64,000 nt of DNA from Trichuris trichiura (taxonomy: Eukaryota; Nematoda; Enoplea; Trichinellida; Trichuridae). The notes beneath the pieces are model-generated. The model did no database searches. It was not told the DNA's origin and saw nothing but the letters and a program-made list of their open reading frames with translations. The stretch covers positions 1,736,001-1,800,000 of the forward strand of contig JBAJFE010000026.1 of the NCBI GenBank assembly GCA_037903355.1. The letters run 5' to 3'. Made by a program: the position numbers and the translations under genes. Shown piece by piece: positions 26,355-37,800 of this stretch (position 1 is its first letter; each line of letters starts with the position of its first letter).

Positions 26355-26522
26355 AATTGTAGGAAACTTTCGCCTTGGGTCTACGAACCGGTGAAAAGCT
26401 CTTTTGCACAACTAGAACGTACTAACAGTCGGATATCGGCGTTAGCTCGCGATAGTAATACTGTGTCGTTGGTGTCAGTATACGAACCTGCGAATTCATT
26501 ACGGACAATGTCTTCGGTCTGA
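26355..26522 (+). CDS. Candidate isolated terminal exon
   Basis: A TTTACAG acceptor at 26354 is followed by about 55 open codons that read like a polar C-terminal tail (VYEPVKSSFAQLERTNSRIS ... SVYEPANSLRTMSSV) and stop at 26520-26522. VYEP occurs twice. No upstream partner exon was found, so it could be an alternative last exon of the preceding phospholipase gene, a relic, or chance. Confidence 0.2.
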   Translation, partial: NCRKLSPWVYEPVKSSFAQLERTNSRISALARDSNTVSLVSVYEPANSLRTMSSV

Positions 26523-26780
26523 TCAGAGGTAAAATTGCCAATTATTTTATCAAAAACTGAGCTTCGCGTGCCAAAGGTATTCCGAAATAGTATAGATTGA
26601 ATTCTTACTTCGTTCTTTCCGCTTGCTAAGCCGGGACGGATTTGTGAAATAAAGCTAACTTATGTTTTGCCTAGTAACTTTAAATTTTATATTTGCTTAC
26701 TTAATAGCGAGAAACGAATAGCGCTGTTAGTCTCTGCTCGTCGGTAGCATTTTAACATGGGTTCAGTGCAGTGAATTTAG

Positions 26781-27297
26781 ATGGTTATAAGCAGTAATCA
26801 ATATAATGCATTGCTACGAGCACGCGTTGTTTCATTTGGAGAAACGTGCATGCAGCATGGGCATCCACTGCCGCGTTTCAGCATATTGAGCGACGCAAAG
26901 TTGTTCTTTCCAACAGCCAGCAATGACTTGCACAGAAGTGTGCGTGCATTAATGAGCAAGAATTCTTTTCAGTGTTTTACAGTGTGAGTATTCAGTTCGT
27001 TCGATTTTCATTTGTTTAGTTGGGCATAATTCCGTGCGTAACATTTAGGCCTGCAGCCTTTTTTGTAAAATATCGATAGGAGCACTACGTTAATGATTGA
27101 AGCAGGCAGTGCTCTAGCGTTACCTAATAATCGTTTCCTTTTGTAGTCAGTTGAAACGTGTTCGGCTTTTTACCGCTCGTGTACATGCGAAGGCAGACAA
27201 GATTAAGCTAGCGTTGACTTTTCGAACGTTACTTGCCGGTAATCTTACAGCGGAAACGGTAGTGGCTTTTAGGCTATTGGTTCAGGCAAGCTGTTAG
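26781..27297 (+). CDS. Candidate two-exon gene, 117 residues, unrecognised
   Basis: Exon 1 (26781-26983) starts at an ATG and ends at a GTGAGT donor. Exon 2 (27147-27297) follows a TTTTGTAG acceptor in matching phase and stops at 27295-27297. The 354 bases give 118 codons including the stop. The product starts MVISSNQYNALLRARVVSFG and ends with the helix-like LAGNLTAETVVAFRLLVQAS. No signal peptide, membrane helix or known domain was seen. It lies between the two phospholipase copies on the same strand. Open blocks of 50-70 codons occur by chance here, so the support is the splice phase and strong donor only. Confidence 0.3.
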
Positions 27298-27955
27298 CAA
27301 ATGGGGCTTTAGTAACTGTTAACAAAGGATTTTTATGTTTTATTTATGAAGTCACATGAACTTTAAAACGCTGTGTCGCCTTCAAAGGAATGCATTTGCT
27401 CAGGGAAATGAAGTCAAAAAAGCATCCCGAAGGAACTATCGTTAAGCTAACTTCGTAACGCTCCAACAAATGTTTATTTAAAATTTTAGCGCGTAACGGT
27501 TGTGTTGTTTACGCAAATGTAATAGCAGGTTTAACGCATTGTTGACTGTTTGACGGACTGTCATCTTTGCGGAAATGTCACTGCAATTTTTCCTATAGTT
27601 GGAGAAAGTCGAAAGTTATACTGCAATGCATGAAGCGATTTTTTCAGCGTCTTCGCATTACGTGCACGCACGTCTTTTGCTTAACGAGCGACATTTTCAG
27701 GCGACCAGGCGCAAACCAGAACTACGAATTACGTTTTATTGCTGCTTCGCTTACTTCGCTATTTGTCGTTTTCGCCTTGGTTACCCTACTTCTCTATTGT
27801 TTGCCCGTCGGGTTCCCTGTTTCTATAGTCGCAGTGATTCACTGTCGCCAACTTTCTATTCTGTTTTCACCGAAGTTTTCTCATTATACGATTACAAGTC
27901 TTTAGTTCTTAAAGCTTACTACTGACCTTACGCTAAAGAAGTCTAATTTGGAAGT
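27298..27955. other. Intergenic, upstream of PLA2G6 copy 2
   Basis: Overlapping open frames from about 27567 to 27925 look pyrimidine-rich and unconvincing. No regulatory site was recognised. Confidence 0.4.
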
Positions 27956-30900
27956 ATGGAGAAGCCTGTAGATTCTGTGCGACATACGCAATATATGCAA
28001 CCAATATCGAATTTTATTGGAAATGTTGTGAATGTTGCCAAAGAGAAAGTTATGGGCGAAACGTGGTGGTTGCCTTCCTCGCCGAAGGAAATAGTCGAGA
28101 TCCCACCGAAAGCTCTTAAAACGCTTCAAGAAATAGACCGTAAGGACATTTTTGGTATACGCCACGGAAGTGATGAAAAAACGTCCGACGACACTTTTCA
28201 TATAACAATGGATTGGAAAAATGGAAAGCATATTTTGTCCTTATGCAGATGTAGCAACCTTGAAGATGCGTACGATCATTTCAATAACCTTATTTATTTT
28301 TTGCCTTTATTCAGTTTTATAGGTAATAAAGTAATAATAGTCTTTTGTTGTAGTAATATATTTCCGTGACGCTTTTAGAGAGTCGCAAACGATTGGACTC
28401 GCTTTTGCAGTGCATTAGGCGACACTCCCTTTGGAAGCCTGTACACATTGCGGCAATGCTTGGTATTCGCAAGTACTTTGAAAATGTGGCGCGCCAAGAA
28501 CCTAGCAAAATCTCGGAGTGAGTAGCTACGGTAGCCTGCTTCTTTTTTCATTTAAGAACTTTAAGGCAGCTGAATCAAATTTGCCAACCGGAAGGGCGTT
28601 ATCCATTGCATATTGCTGTTGAAAATTGTCACGTCGATCTCGCCTTGTACATGATCAACGTTCTAAAAGTGCCCATTTCCTTGCCCGATCTTAACGGTCA
28701 AAATGTATTCCATTACGCCGCCGGCGCGAGCCCTTCCGTAGTAACGGTTCGTTGTTTGGCTAATGCAATTTCCGCTTGTCTTTTATTATTCCATTTTAGG
28801 CACTTGCGGAATGTGAAGGCGCGGATAAACAAATAAACATTCTCAGCAAAGACGGATACACTCCTTTGTTCATGTCGATTATTAGTTGCAAGCCGACTTG
28901 TACTACCGCCTTGATAAAGAAAGGAGCAGTATGGGACGTTATGTGTAATGGTCGGTCGGCTGTTCACCAAGCAATGTTACAAGATGGTTCGAAAGTTAAA
29001 GAGTGCGTTTTAATGCAGAAGTTGTCGTTGGAATAACTTCAACGTTTAGGATAATAAAGACGTTGGTGGAAGCTTCTCCGGATATGATCAGGGACGCAGA
29101 ACCTCAGACTGGTAACAGCGCTTTGCACATTGCGGGAAATAAGCAGGTAGAACCCCTATTTTACCTTGCCCTGTAGATCTGTTCTACGTAATACAATGAA
29201 ATATCGTTTTCCGAACTGTGCTTGCTATGGGGTCATTTGAAAAACGACAAATTTAGAAAATTTATGGCCAATTGATATGCAGGTACCATGCTTATCGTAA
29301 CGCACATGTTCATAATATTTGAATTTTGAAAACTTTGTAAGATTTCATTGCATTAATTTTTCCTAGCAAAAATGCCGTAAAGGTTTTGAGACAATCGTGC
29401 TTCCATGTCGTTGGAATGACATGCGATGCATGAGTTAATGCAATGCTGACAGTATCAAGGACGGCCAGAATCTCGAATAGGTCTAAAATTGCGCTGTAAG
29501 ATGCAGCTTTGTGTTAGTTGTGTATTGGCATCTTCTAGATAAGAAATTTGTTTGACTATTATTAATTATAGTGGTTTTATTCGAAGTTGGTAATCTACTA
29601 AACAAGGCCGGTATAATAACATTATCTAAAAGACGCCAATGCGCAACTCCCACGAGGCCAAACTTTCCAGTTCATTTTCGACTTGTTCGGGATTTTGACC
29701 CTAATCCCTGCAAGGAGTAATAGAAAGATTCCTTATGTTGGTTCTGAAGCATAAAAGTAGCTTCAGGTTCATCCTTGCAAGACGTGTTTGCATCTACAAA
29801 CGTACGTGATTTCTCTCTGCGCGTTTAGCATTGTTTTTTCGCCCGCTGCTTCTAGTCTTTACTTGCTAGTTTAACTGCTGATAATTGTATCATTTTCCGC
29901 AGCGGTATTGGGCGTTAAAAGTCGTTTTCATCTGCGATGGCTCAGCAATAAATCAGTGACACTGGAATATTGATTTTCAGGCACTGTCATCATTGTTTTT
30001 GGTCTGCTCAAATTTGGACGTCGAATTGAGAAATAAAGCTGGGCAGACCGCCTTGCATATGCATGTTCATCATGGCAATTTGGGCTGCACCTTGGTTCTT
30101 TTGTATAACGGTGCGAATCCGGACGCGCAGGATTCCAATGGTAACACCAGTCTGCATCTCGCCGTTTCGGTAAGCAATAAGTTGCACGCGCGCGCCCGCA
30201 ACTTGTTGCATTTGATTTTTTTCGTCAGTCGCTGAATGTGGACATAGCAAAAGCATTATTGGTTCTTGGAGCCAATCCTAATATTCTAAACAACACCGGC
30301 GACAGTCCCCGTCACCTCGCTGCTAGATTAGGAACGAATGCAAGGTGTCCATATTTGCAATAGTCATCATGTTGGTATTTATACACTTTTTGAATTTTTA
30401 GAGAGCTATTGTCTTGTCTGGTTATCGGAGGTGCTGTCCGTTGCAATATGAATCACAGAGGATGTGTAGCCGGCTGCATGTACCGTAATTCCGTTGAAGA
30501 TGAAGTTACCTCCGAATGCACTGTGCACGATTATAACGATGGTATCGAACCACATCTTTTTAAGCTGCCTAATGAAGTACTTTTTAGTTTTAAATGACTT
30601 TAAGCATGATCAAAGTATACGTCGGGTATTAGCCGAAGTGAAGTCTGGAAAAAAGCTAAAATTTTTGCTAAGTCTCGACGGTGGTGGAATTCGCGGTTTA
30701 ATTCTTGTTCAGGTATATTAAACATATTGTATGCAGTTCGTACAGCAGATTGTTTCAGATGTTGATTTTTATTGAATCTTTCTTGGACAAACCATTGATC
30801 TCTTATGTCGATTGGCTTGCTGGAACAAGCACTGGTGCTATCCTTGCAGCCAGCCTTGCTAGAGGTATTCTCGTATTTTATTAAAATGAAGCGACGAGAA

Positions 30901-31932
30901 AAGAAATTAAGGAAAATCGTTACGCCAATGTCAGGTGGCTTACCTGCGCATGAAAGACTTGCTATTCGAAGATCGCAAACGACCTTACGATACTGACGCT
31001 ATGGAACGACATGTCAAGGAGCACGTTGGCTTGGAAGCTCGTATGACTGATATAACCAAACCAAAGTGAATCTTTCTTGCGGAGCTTAAGAACTAGTCAT
31101 TAGTTCTTTCCGTAGACTGATAATAACGTCAGTATTGGCGCAGAAGCACCCCGTACGCTTGCACATATTTCGAAGCTACACACTTCCCGGAGAAGATCGC
31201 ATTCCTTGTCGTGATCCGGACAGTTGCGAAGGTAGGCAACCTCCTATTCAGCGTACATTTGATTTGAGGATTTTTTTCTTGCAGAAATGCCGTTATGGAA
31301 AGTTTTGCGTTGTAGTAGCGCAGCACCTACTTACTTTACTAGCGTGGACAATAAGTTCGTTGACGGCGGTCTTATTGCCAACAATCCTTCGGTCGATTTG
31401 TTGTCCGAAATACAGCTGTACAAGATGGCGCTTGAATATACAGTAGGCAGTTTAGAGTATGCAGGTTACATAAGCTTGAATTTATTACAGAAGTCGACGG
31501 AAGAGTTAGAAATTGGCTGCTTGCTTAACTTGGGAACTGGTCGTATTCCAGATATGCCCATTGAGTCATTAAATGTTGGTATTAGTAGTCCTATAGGAAT
31601 GGTTGGTGTTCTCAAGAATCTTGGATACATGATTATGGACCAAGTGACTGCTACGGAAGGTATTCATTGTGCTCCGCGCATGATTAAAACATCGATTGTA
31701 TTACTTGTGCCGACTTGCAGGTAGGCCAGCGGATCGAGCAAAAGCCTGGTGCAACGAAATGGGCGTTCCGTTCTTTCGCTTCAGTCCGCAAATGACAAAG
31801 GACTATTTGCTGGACACGAAAACTGACCGTGAAGTAGTAATGATGATGTGGGAAACGGTAGAATATATGCAGAAGAGAAAAGAAGAATGCTACAAACTGG
31901 TTAACTTGATCAAAGCGTTGAATCAGCAATGA
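27956..31932 (+). CDS. PLA2G6: Group VI calcium-independent phospholipase A2, copy 2
   Basis: The same architecture as copy 1, diverged throughout. The start is the ATG at 27956; FIGNVVNVAKEKVMGETWWL aligns with the N-terminus of copy 1. Ankyrin repeats include WKPVHIAAMLGI, GRYPLHIAVENCHVDLALYM, GYTPLFMSIIS, TGNSALHIAGNKQ, GQTALHMHVHHGNLGCTLVL and GNTSLHLAVS. The patatin domain has LSLDGGGIRG, GTSTG (serine codon 30828-30830), WKVLRCSSAAPTYF, and DGGLIANNPS (aspartate codon 31362-31364), then IGCLLNLGTGRIPD, VPFFRF and MWETVEYM. The end (LVNLIKALNQQ) is close in position to human PLA2G6. An intron of about 830 bases separates the ankyrin exons at 29146 and 29982. Relative to copy 1, a Cys-containing stretch (MNHRGCVAGCMYRNSVEDEV, about 30450-30510) replaces the segment before the patatin domain. 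All catalytic residues are present. Confidence 0.92.
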
Positions 31933-32026
31933 TAGTTTTTCTTCCGTTGACTGTTTACCACTCCCCATTTGGTATTTTGACTAAGTGACATTCCGCTCGT
32001 TATTACTCTTAAAAATTGTATCGACT

Positions 32027-33596
32027 ATGCCTTTGTATTTGCTCTTGTGCTTCGGTGTTTTTCAATTTGTCTGTTCAACCAGTAAAAATTTATGCCGAGT
32101 GGATCAGGGAAAATAATGCTGCTATATTAAGCAAAGCATCTGCATATTTTTTTTGACTTACCACGTCCGTACATTTTTGTCCATATGCTTCGATCTGGTA
32201 TGACGCTCACCTTAGGCGTTTTGGGAGTTCACTAAGGGATAACCCCTTATTGCAGCAGAGTTACAGCTAACATTTGGGAGCGAGATGGAACTGTTCGTCG
32301 GCATGAGAAGTTTGTTGCATTCCGAAGATTAGAAGCTGACTTGCAAATTCTTTGTACTGTAAAGGATTACGGTATACGTTTTCGTCCCCATTGTCATTGA
32401 TTGCGTTAGAGCTGGGCTGTTAATTCTCTAACGGCGAAATTTGGTGCGGCATTTTCAATTTTGAAAAACTTGCTATACTGTTCGTTAAGTATTGATGACT
32501 ACGTTACAAACGAGGTACGCTATACTATTGCATCTTGCCTTTAGCTCGAGTTGTTTTCACGGTTTTGACATAAGTTATTCCACGCTGTCAACTTATTGCA
32601 CTCTTTCATTAGATAAGCTTGTTGGTTTTGTGCGTAAGCATTTTGACTATCGTATTAGCGCACGTGGCTTATGTTTATTTACTTAAGTGCAACTGCATCC
32701 AAGCTATTTGTCGGATTGCTTTCCGTTAGGTTTTCAATATGGCCACCATTGTTTGCATTTTCTCCCCTTTTCGTACATGTCAAAAATGCTTAAGCTGCGC
32801 TCTAGACGACAGCGTTTTGCCTCAGTGGGCGATAGCACTTTTGAACAGTTATGGCATCTTCCGTAAAAGTGGCATATTTTAAGTTTCCGATGTGGGAAAT
32901 TATTTGACTGATAAACCAATAGCCGCCTCCTAGCAGCCAGCTCTTTCTTGCGGCATACGTTCCAACAATAGGCAAACTTGATTTTCAGCAAAAGTATATT
33001 TAAAAATTGTAAAAAGTTGTATTCGCAATGTGCAAATGTAGATCTTTCCTAATGGTGACGCATCCTAGCTACCCTAAGGAGTTTTCTACGCAGTTGTGGA
33101 TCGACGTGTCTGGTCCTTTCGTAAATGATATTTTGTATTCCCGAATCGGATGCGCAGGTTAGCTCTTTCCTTTATTATTCATAAGTTGTCCGAAAAGTCA
33201 CCTTTAATAGCACCAGATATTTATTGTTACTTTTTCTTTATTGTTTTTATTACAGTTTCCTTATGCAGTTTTCTCGAGTTTGGCTTTTTCTTCGTTTTGC
33301 CTCCGTGTTGCAGAAACGATTGGCTTTCTCTTTGCTTTGTTTCAGCGCGAGAATTGGGCTTTTCGCTTTTGCTAGCTAACGTAATTCAGACGGGCTGAAA
33401 GAATGCCTTTTGTGCGTAAATAGATCGATATCCCGGCCGTATAAATGGGGCCTTCATTTGGCACTGCTTCACCCTGATTGATTACTATGAAGTCTGCAAA
33501 TGTCTATTAGATCTCACAATGATCTGCTTCGTTAATGCGATAGAAGGAAGTTCCAACACGTTTGCCGAAGCTTACCAAGCCTTGGTTTCGCCATAA
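32027..33596 (+). CDS. Candidate small secreted protein gene, unrecognised
   Basis: Exon 1 (32027-32081) reads as a signal peptide, MPLYLLLCFGVFQFVCST. It joins in phase to exon 2 (32267-32358: NIWERDGTVRRHEKFVAFRR...) and, across a 51-base intron, exon 3 (32410-32514: SWAVNSLTAKFGAAFSILKN...). Two further open blocks (33042-33158: VTHPSYPKEFSTQLWIDVSG...; 33424-33596: RINGAFIWHCFTLIDYYEVC... to the stop at 33594-33596) join each other in phase. The link between exon 3 and the block at 33042 is not resolved and needs one more exon. No family was recognised. Each block alone is within chance length, so the case rests on phase and splice consensus. Confidence 0.3.
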
Positions 33597-34860
33597 ACAG
33601 TAAATGATACGTTGCTATTGGACGACCTCTTTGTCTCAAGGGCATTGTTCATACGTTTGGCTTTTTGCTTAAAACATTTACGACCAATAGTTTTTAAATA
33701 TATTGTTTCAAAGCTGCCATTTGATAATTTTGCTTTTGGCGCGTTGAATAGCTGCCTTTTAATGCGTCGTATCATGCAAGCATGGGGGCACACGTTGCCC
33801 GGCATGTAACATTGCGTTACTGCTTGCTGATCATATGCGTTTGGACAAGTCGATTCGAAAGTGATTCATTGCGATGGGTGTGGCATTTTGCGGGACAAAA
33901 TCGATTGCTCGCCTCGTCGGTGACTCCCTGCAGGCTTTGGTTGTCCGTAAAAGGTTTTGCGCGAGGAGGCAAAGACGAGCAGAAGAAGTTATCTGTTCAG
34001 GTCGAGTCGGCGGCCTTCCCCTACCGGCATGCCATCGATCCGTTCAATTGCGATTGGCCAAAGTTGTTCAACTTTGCCCAACTAACCTTTCAAGCAGTTT
34101 GACTCCACTTGGCATTTTACCTGTTCACCCATTCAGTTTATTGGTCACTTTTTTTTGCGTTGTGCCTGTCCGTTCCTTCTTCAATTTTTTACACGCAGCA
34201 AAATGAGTACGCTAATGTTGTGTGAATGATGAACGTCGCCCAAGGCGGGACCGGAATTTTTAAGCCAAATGCGTTGTATAATCAGTGTAACGTTGTCCTT
34301 GCACTTGGTGACACATAAGTCCATCGGGTCGTGTCACCCAGTTTCCGGCGAGTTTAACTTTGCACATGACCACTTTTACGTCAGTGCCGATTGTTGAATG
34401 ACTACGTTGTTTTGCCGATGGCAACCGCTTGATATTGCCTACGGTTTGTGACGAATGCTCTCACGAATTTCTGCTAACTTTCAGGTGAATGAGAGAATGC
34501 ACATTTGTTCGGCGGCCTATTCGAACAAAGAACGCGTAAAGGGTGTGTAAGAAGTCACCGTTTCGTCACACGTACGTCGTGTTGTTGCATTGATCGTGAG
34601 TTCCTTTGTTGACAAGTAGCCACGCAGTTGGCTTTTGTATAGTATGTACGAAAGTTATTTTGCTTTGATACAGAGCAGCTCGCTAAGCATAGTTCGCGTT
34701 TGATCCAACTCCAATTGATTCTTAAACTTTCGCTACTGAAGTGTTAACGTAACTTTCAGACTTTGCAATGCGCTGCGTCATACTGCTTGTTGGTGGCTGC
34801 AGAAGTATACGTTCAACTTTTCCTTCCTTGCTTGTCGAAACGAGCTTGTGTAGGCGTTAA
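33597..34860. other. Intergenic, upstream of the SNX9-like gene
   Basis: Two overlapping plus-strand open frames at about 33782-34206 contradict each other and neither shows a domain. A promoter for the SNX9-like gene is expected in the right half but no specific element was recognised. Confidence 0.4.
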
Positions 34861-37800
34861 ATGCTCAAAGTACGTTTCCATGAAGACATAGTAAAAATTG
34901 CCGCATTCCAATGTGACTTATTTATTCAGGTACAGGTTTTGTATGATTTCGACGCGCAGCCGGATTCCGGTGAATTGAGCGTTTCGGCCGGCGAATATTT
35001 GAGCGTCACACGACAGGTTGGTTGGCTATCCCATTCAGCTGTCACTGTTGAAACAGTAATTTCGTATTTCTTTCAGAACGTTGGCGACGGCTGGTGGGAA
35101 GGGATCAATTCCCGCGGCGAACATGGCTTGTTTCCGCAAGCTTATGTCCAGGTACGCTTAATCGTGTGTATCTTTGTACTTCGAAAAGTAGGGGGTTAAA
35201 ACGTTTTTGTTGTTACGTTTACACAGCGTGACGAAAGCGTAGCTCAGTAGCCTGTTCTTGTGTTGCGCATAATGCGGTTGGGTGACTTCCCAAAAGATAA
35301 ACAAGCTTAAGGCATACGTCTTTAAATATTTGTTATTATTGCTTGGTAAAGTCTTGCGGGTGAATTCGCGTCGTTCGATAAGTTATTGTTAGGTCGAGTA
35401 AACTGCGTGTTTCTTTGCCTACATTATTTTGGTTATCCTTCAAGCCTGAATAGCTGCTAACCGATGGCTGCCATAATTCAAAGCGAAACGATTTCTAATC
35501 TTTCAAAATCGTAGGCAGAAATTATCCTATTTGTTCTGCTTTCTTGTTGGCCATTTCTTCTTGCTTGAAACAGCTCAATTCTTCATCGATTCTTTCTCTC
35601 GGCTTTTCTTTTTTTAAAAAGAAGCTTTTGATGTTCTGCTTTTAAAATGACGCGTTTTTTAAATCCTAATTTGTCCAAGTGAAAAGTTTTTAGGTTGGTC
35701 ATTTTCGGTTGCATTACTTTGTGTATTCAGAATTGATTCGTTTATTGTATCCGCGACGAAAAGTGGAAACGAATAAGAATTATGCGTTGCTGATCATTAA
35801 GCACGTAGCGCATAGGCTGTAGGTACGTTTAAAATTTGTAAACGATCGCTTGGAAAGCGCGGAAGGTTTGAGAATATTTTAAAGTACTGTTGTCATTCGG
35901 TATAAGTTGCCGGTTGACTTTTCGCCTTGCTAAGCTGTAAACACAATTTCTTAATACTTTGGGAATGGACTGTCGCTTTGAGCTTTAAATTATTGCGGTG
36001 AGAAGTTTGCATTATCACTCTTTTCTGTCGGCGGGAATTGATTTTTCGCCAGAATCAATGAAATGCAAAAAATGTTCGAACTCCTGTGGCGCATTGAAAA
36101 TGTTGCTGTTATATCGAAAGGGTTTCCCCGTATTTAAAAACTTTTATTTAAATAGGGACAATCTACATTTGTTACATTAAGGCACTGACCTTCTTTTCAG
36201 TGCGTTCATTTTTCTTTCGTTTCTCTAATCTGACGGCGTGCTGTGTCCCGCGTAAGGTATGGCTTTGAATAGGTCGCTCTCAGATGCTCGTGAAATTAAT
36301 TCAGTTTTGGCAGGGCCCATTTGCTTGTGCCACACTGTTTTGTCTCCTTTTTTATCTCATTGTTTAATGCCACAGACGGTGGGTGGACAGAATCGCTTCA
36401 TTTACAATTTATGAGTGTTCAGTTCGTTTAAAAATAGGTCTTTCCGTAACGGGTCAATAAGAGTTGCGTTCACGTTTTCAATTCAGTCTGTTTTGTGCGC
36501 TTACGAACATCATTTTCTTCGTACGGGCATAATCTTTTCAATAGCGTCCTTTTAAGGCTTTTTCCTTTCTTTACTCGTCATTTCTAAGCAACAGAGTTTG
36601 GTTATCTCAATTTTGTGAAAATAATGCTACTTTAGTCTTCAAAAGTTTTTGCAAGTCAATATCTTCATTGTCAAAATGCCACGCAGAAAACGAGCTTGCG
36701 AACGCAAACGTATTTGCATATTGTCAAATTTCTTGTATGGCCGCGTGTTCCCAGCGTTAACTATTTTGAATTCCTTTCCGTCGCGCACCCAACGGCAAAG
36801 TTTGCTCTCAACGCTGCGCAGACCGACGGAGTCGAAAAAGACAACTTCCCATAGTAAAGGCCGAATTTTCCTATCGATTTTTTAAACTTGGCTTTTGTGG
36901 AGCCTTTTCCAAATGGCCGTAGAATTTGCCTTTTTTGCTTTTCAAATTCTAAAGAGGCGTTCGGGAGAGGTTTTCCAACCTTTTTTAGCTTTGCTTTACA
37001 TATGACTTCGCGCCGAAAGTCGTTCAGTTTATCTGGTTTGATAGCGACAGCTGTTTGGCGACGTCTTTCTATTACTTTTTTCTTTTAACTGCCTCATAAG
37101 TTCACCAGTGTCGTTAGCCCGAAACAAGTGTTCGATTTTGTTTGCTATGGAAAAGTAGCGTTTTCATTTTGCTTATCACGAATCCAATTGCTAGCATTTT
37201 TTACAGGCTAATTTTCCTGCAGTTCTTGATTATTATCTTTTTGTAACTAGCTCGTTTTGTTCTTCGCTGTATAGAAGCAACTGTACTAGTTAATGATTGC
37301 GAAACGCATTATTTTTTCCAATACAATTTTAGGCCTTTCGAGCGCTTAATTCAAGTGAATGATTTTTTATCATTCCCGTTTCGAAATGTATACGGTTAAA
37401 TTGATTGTCAGGTTTTGTTTGCACTCCTATCAGAAAAGTTAATTTATTGGTCTGTTATAATTCTCTTTTTTCATCGTTGGGAAATTAACCCGTAAATATT
37501 TTGTTTTCTAAGTCGCCTAATGGCTGTCGGTATTTCTACTTTGTCAGCGACAATAAGTTCTCGAACGTTTCATGTTTTCTGTTCCTTACTAACCAATAAA
37601 AGCGTTTCTAGTAAACATCCGCTCGTTTTGAAAAAAGGCTACCCAACCATACAAATATTGACCAGAAACCTTTAACTTGTTGCGGACCACGTTTTCATTG
37701 ACGTTTAAATTCAAGCGACTTTTGCTTGTAAGAAGTTCCGTCAACATGTTCCATGGGTAATACAGCGTTGAATCAGTTCCCAGAAAATCCATTTGTTTGA

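Noticed and set aside
33782..34206. Two overlapping plus-strand open frames of about 110 codons
   Set aside because: They contradict each other, show no domain, and are of chance length at this base composition.
36640..37090. Long open frames on both strands inside the SNX9-like intron
   Set aside because: The strand is T-rich, so one strand gives Phe/Ser-rich and the other Lys-rich nonsense; no domain and no splice support.
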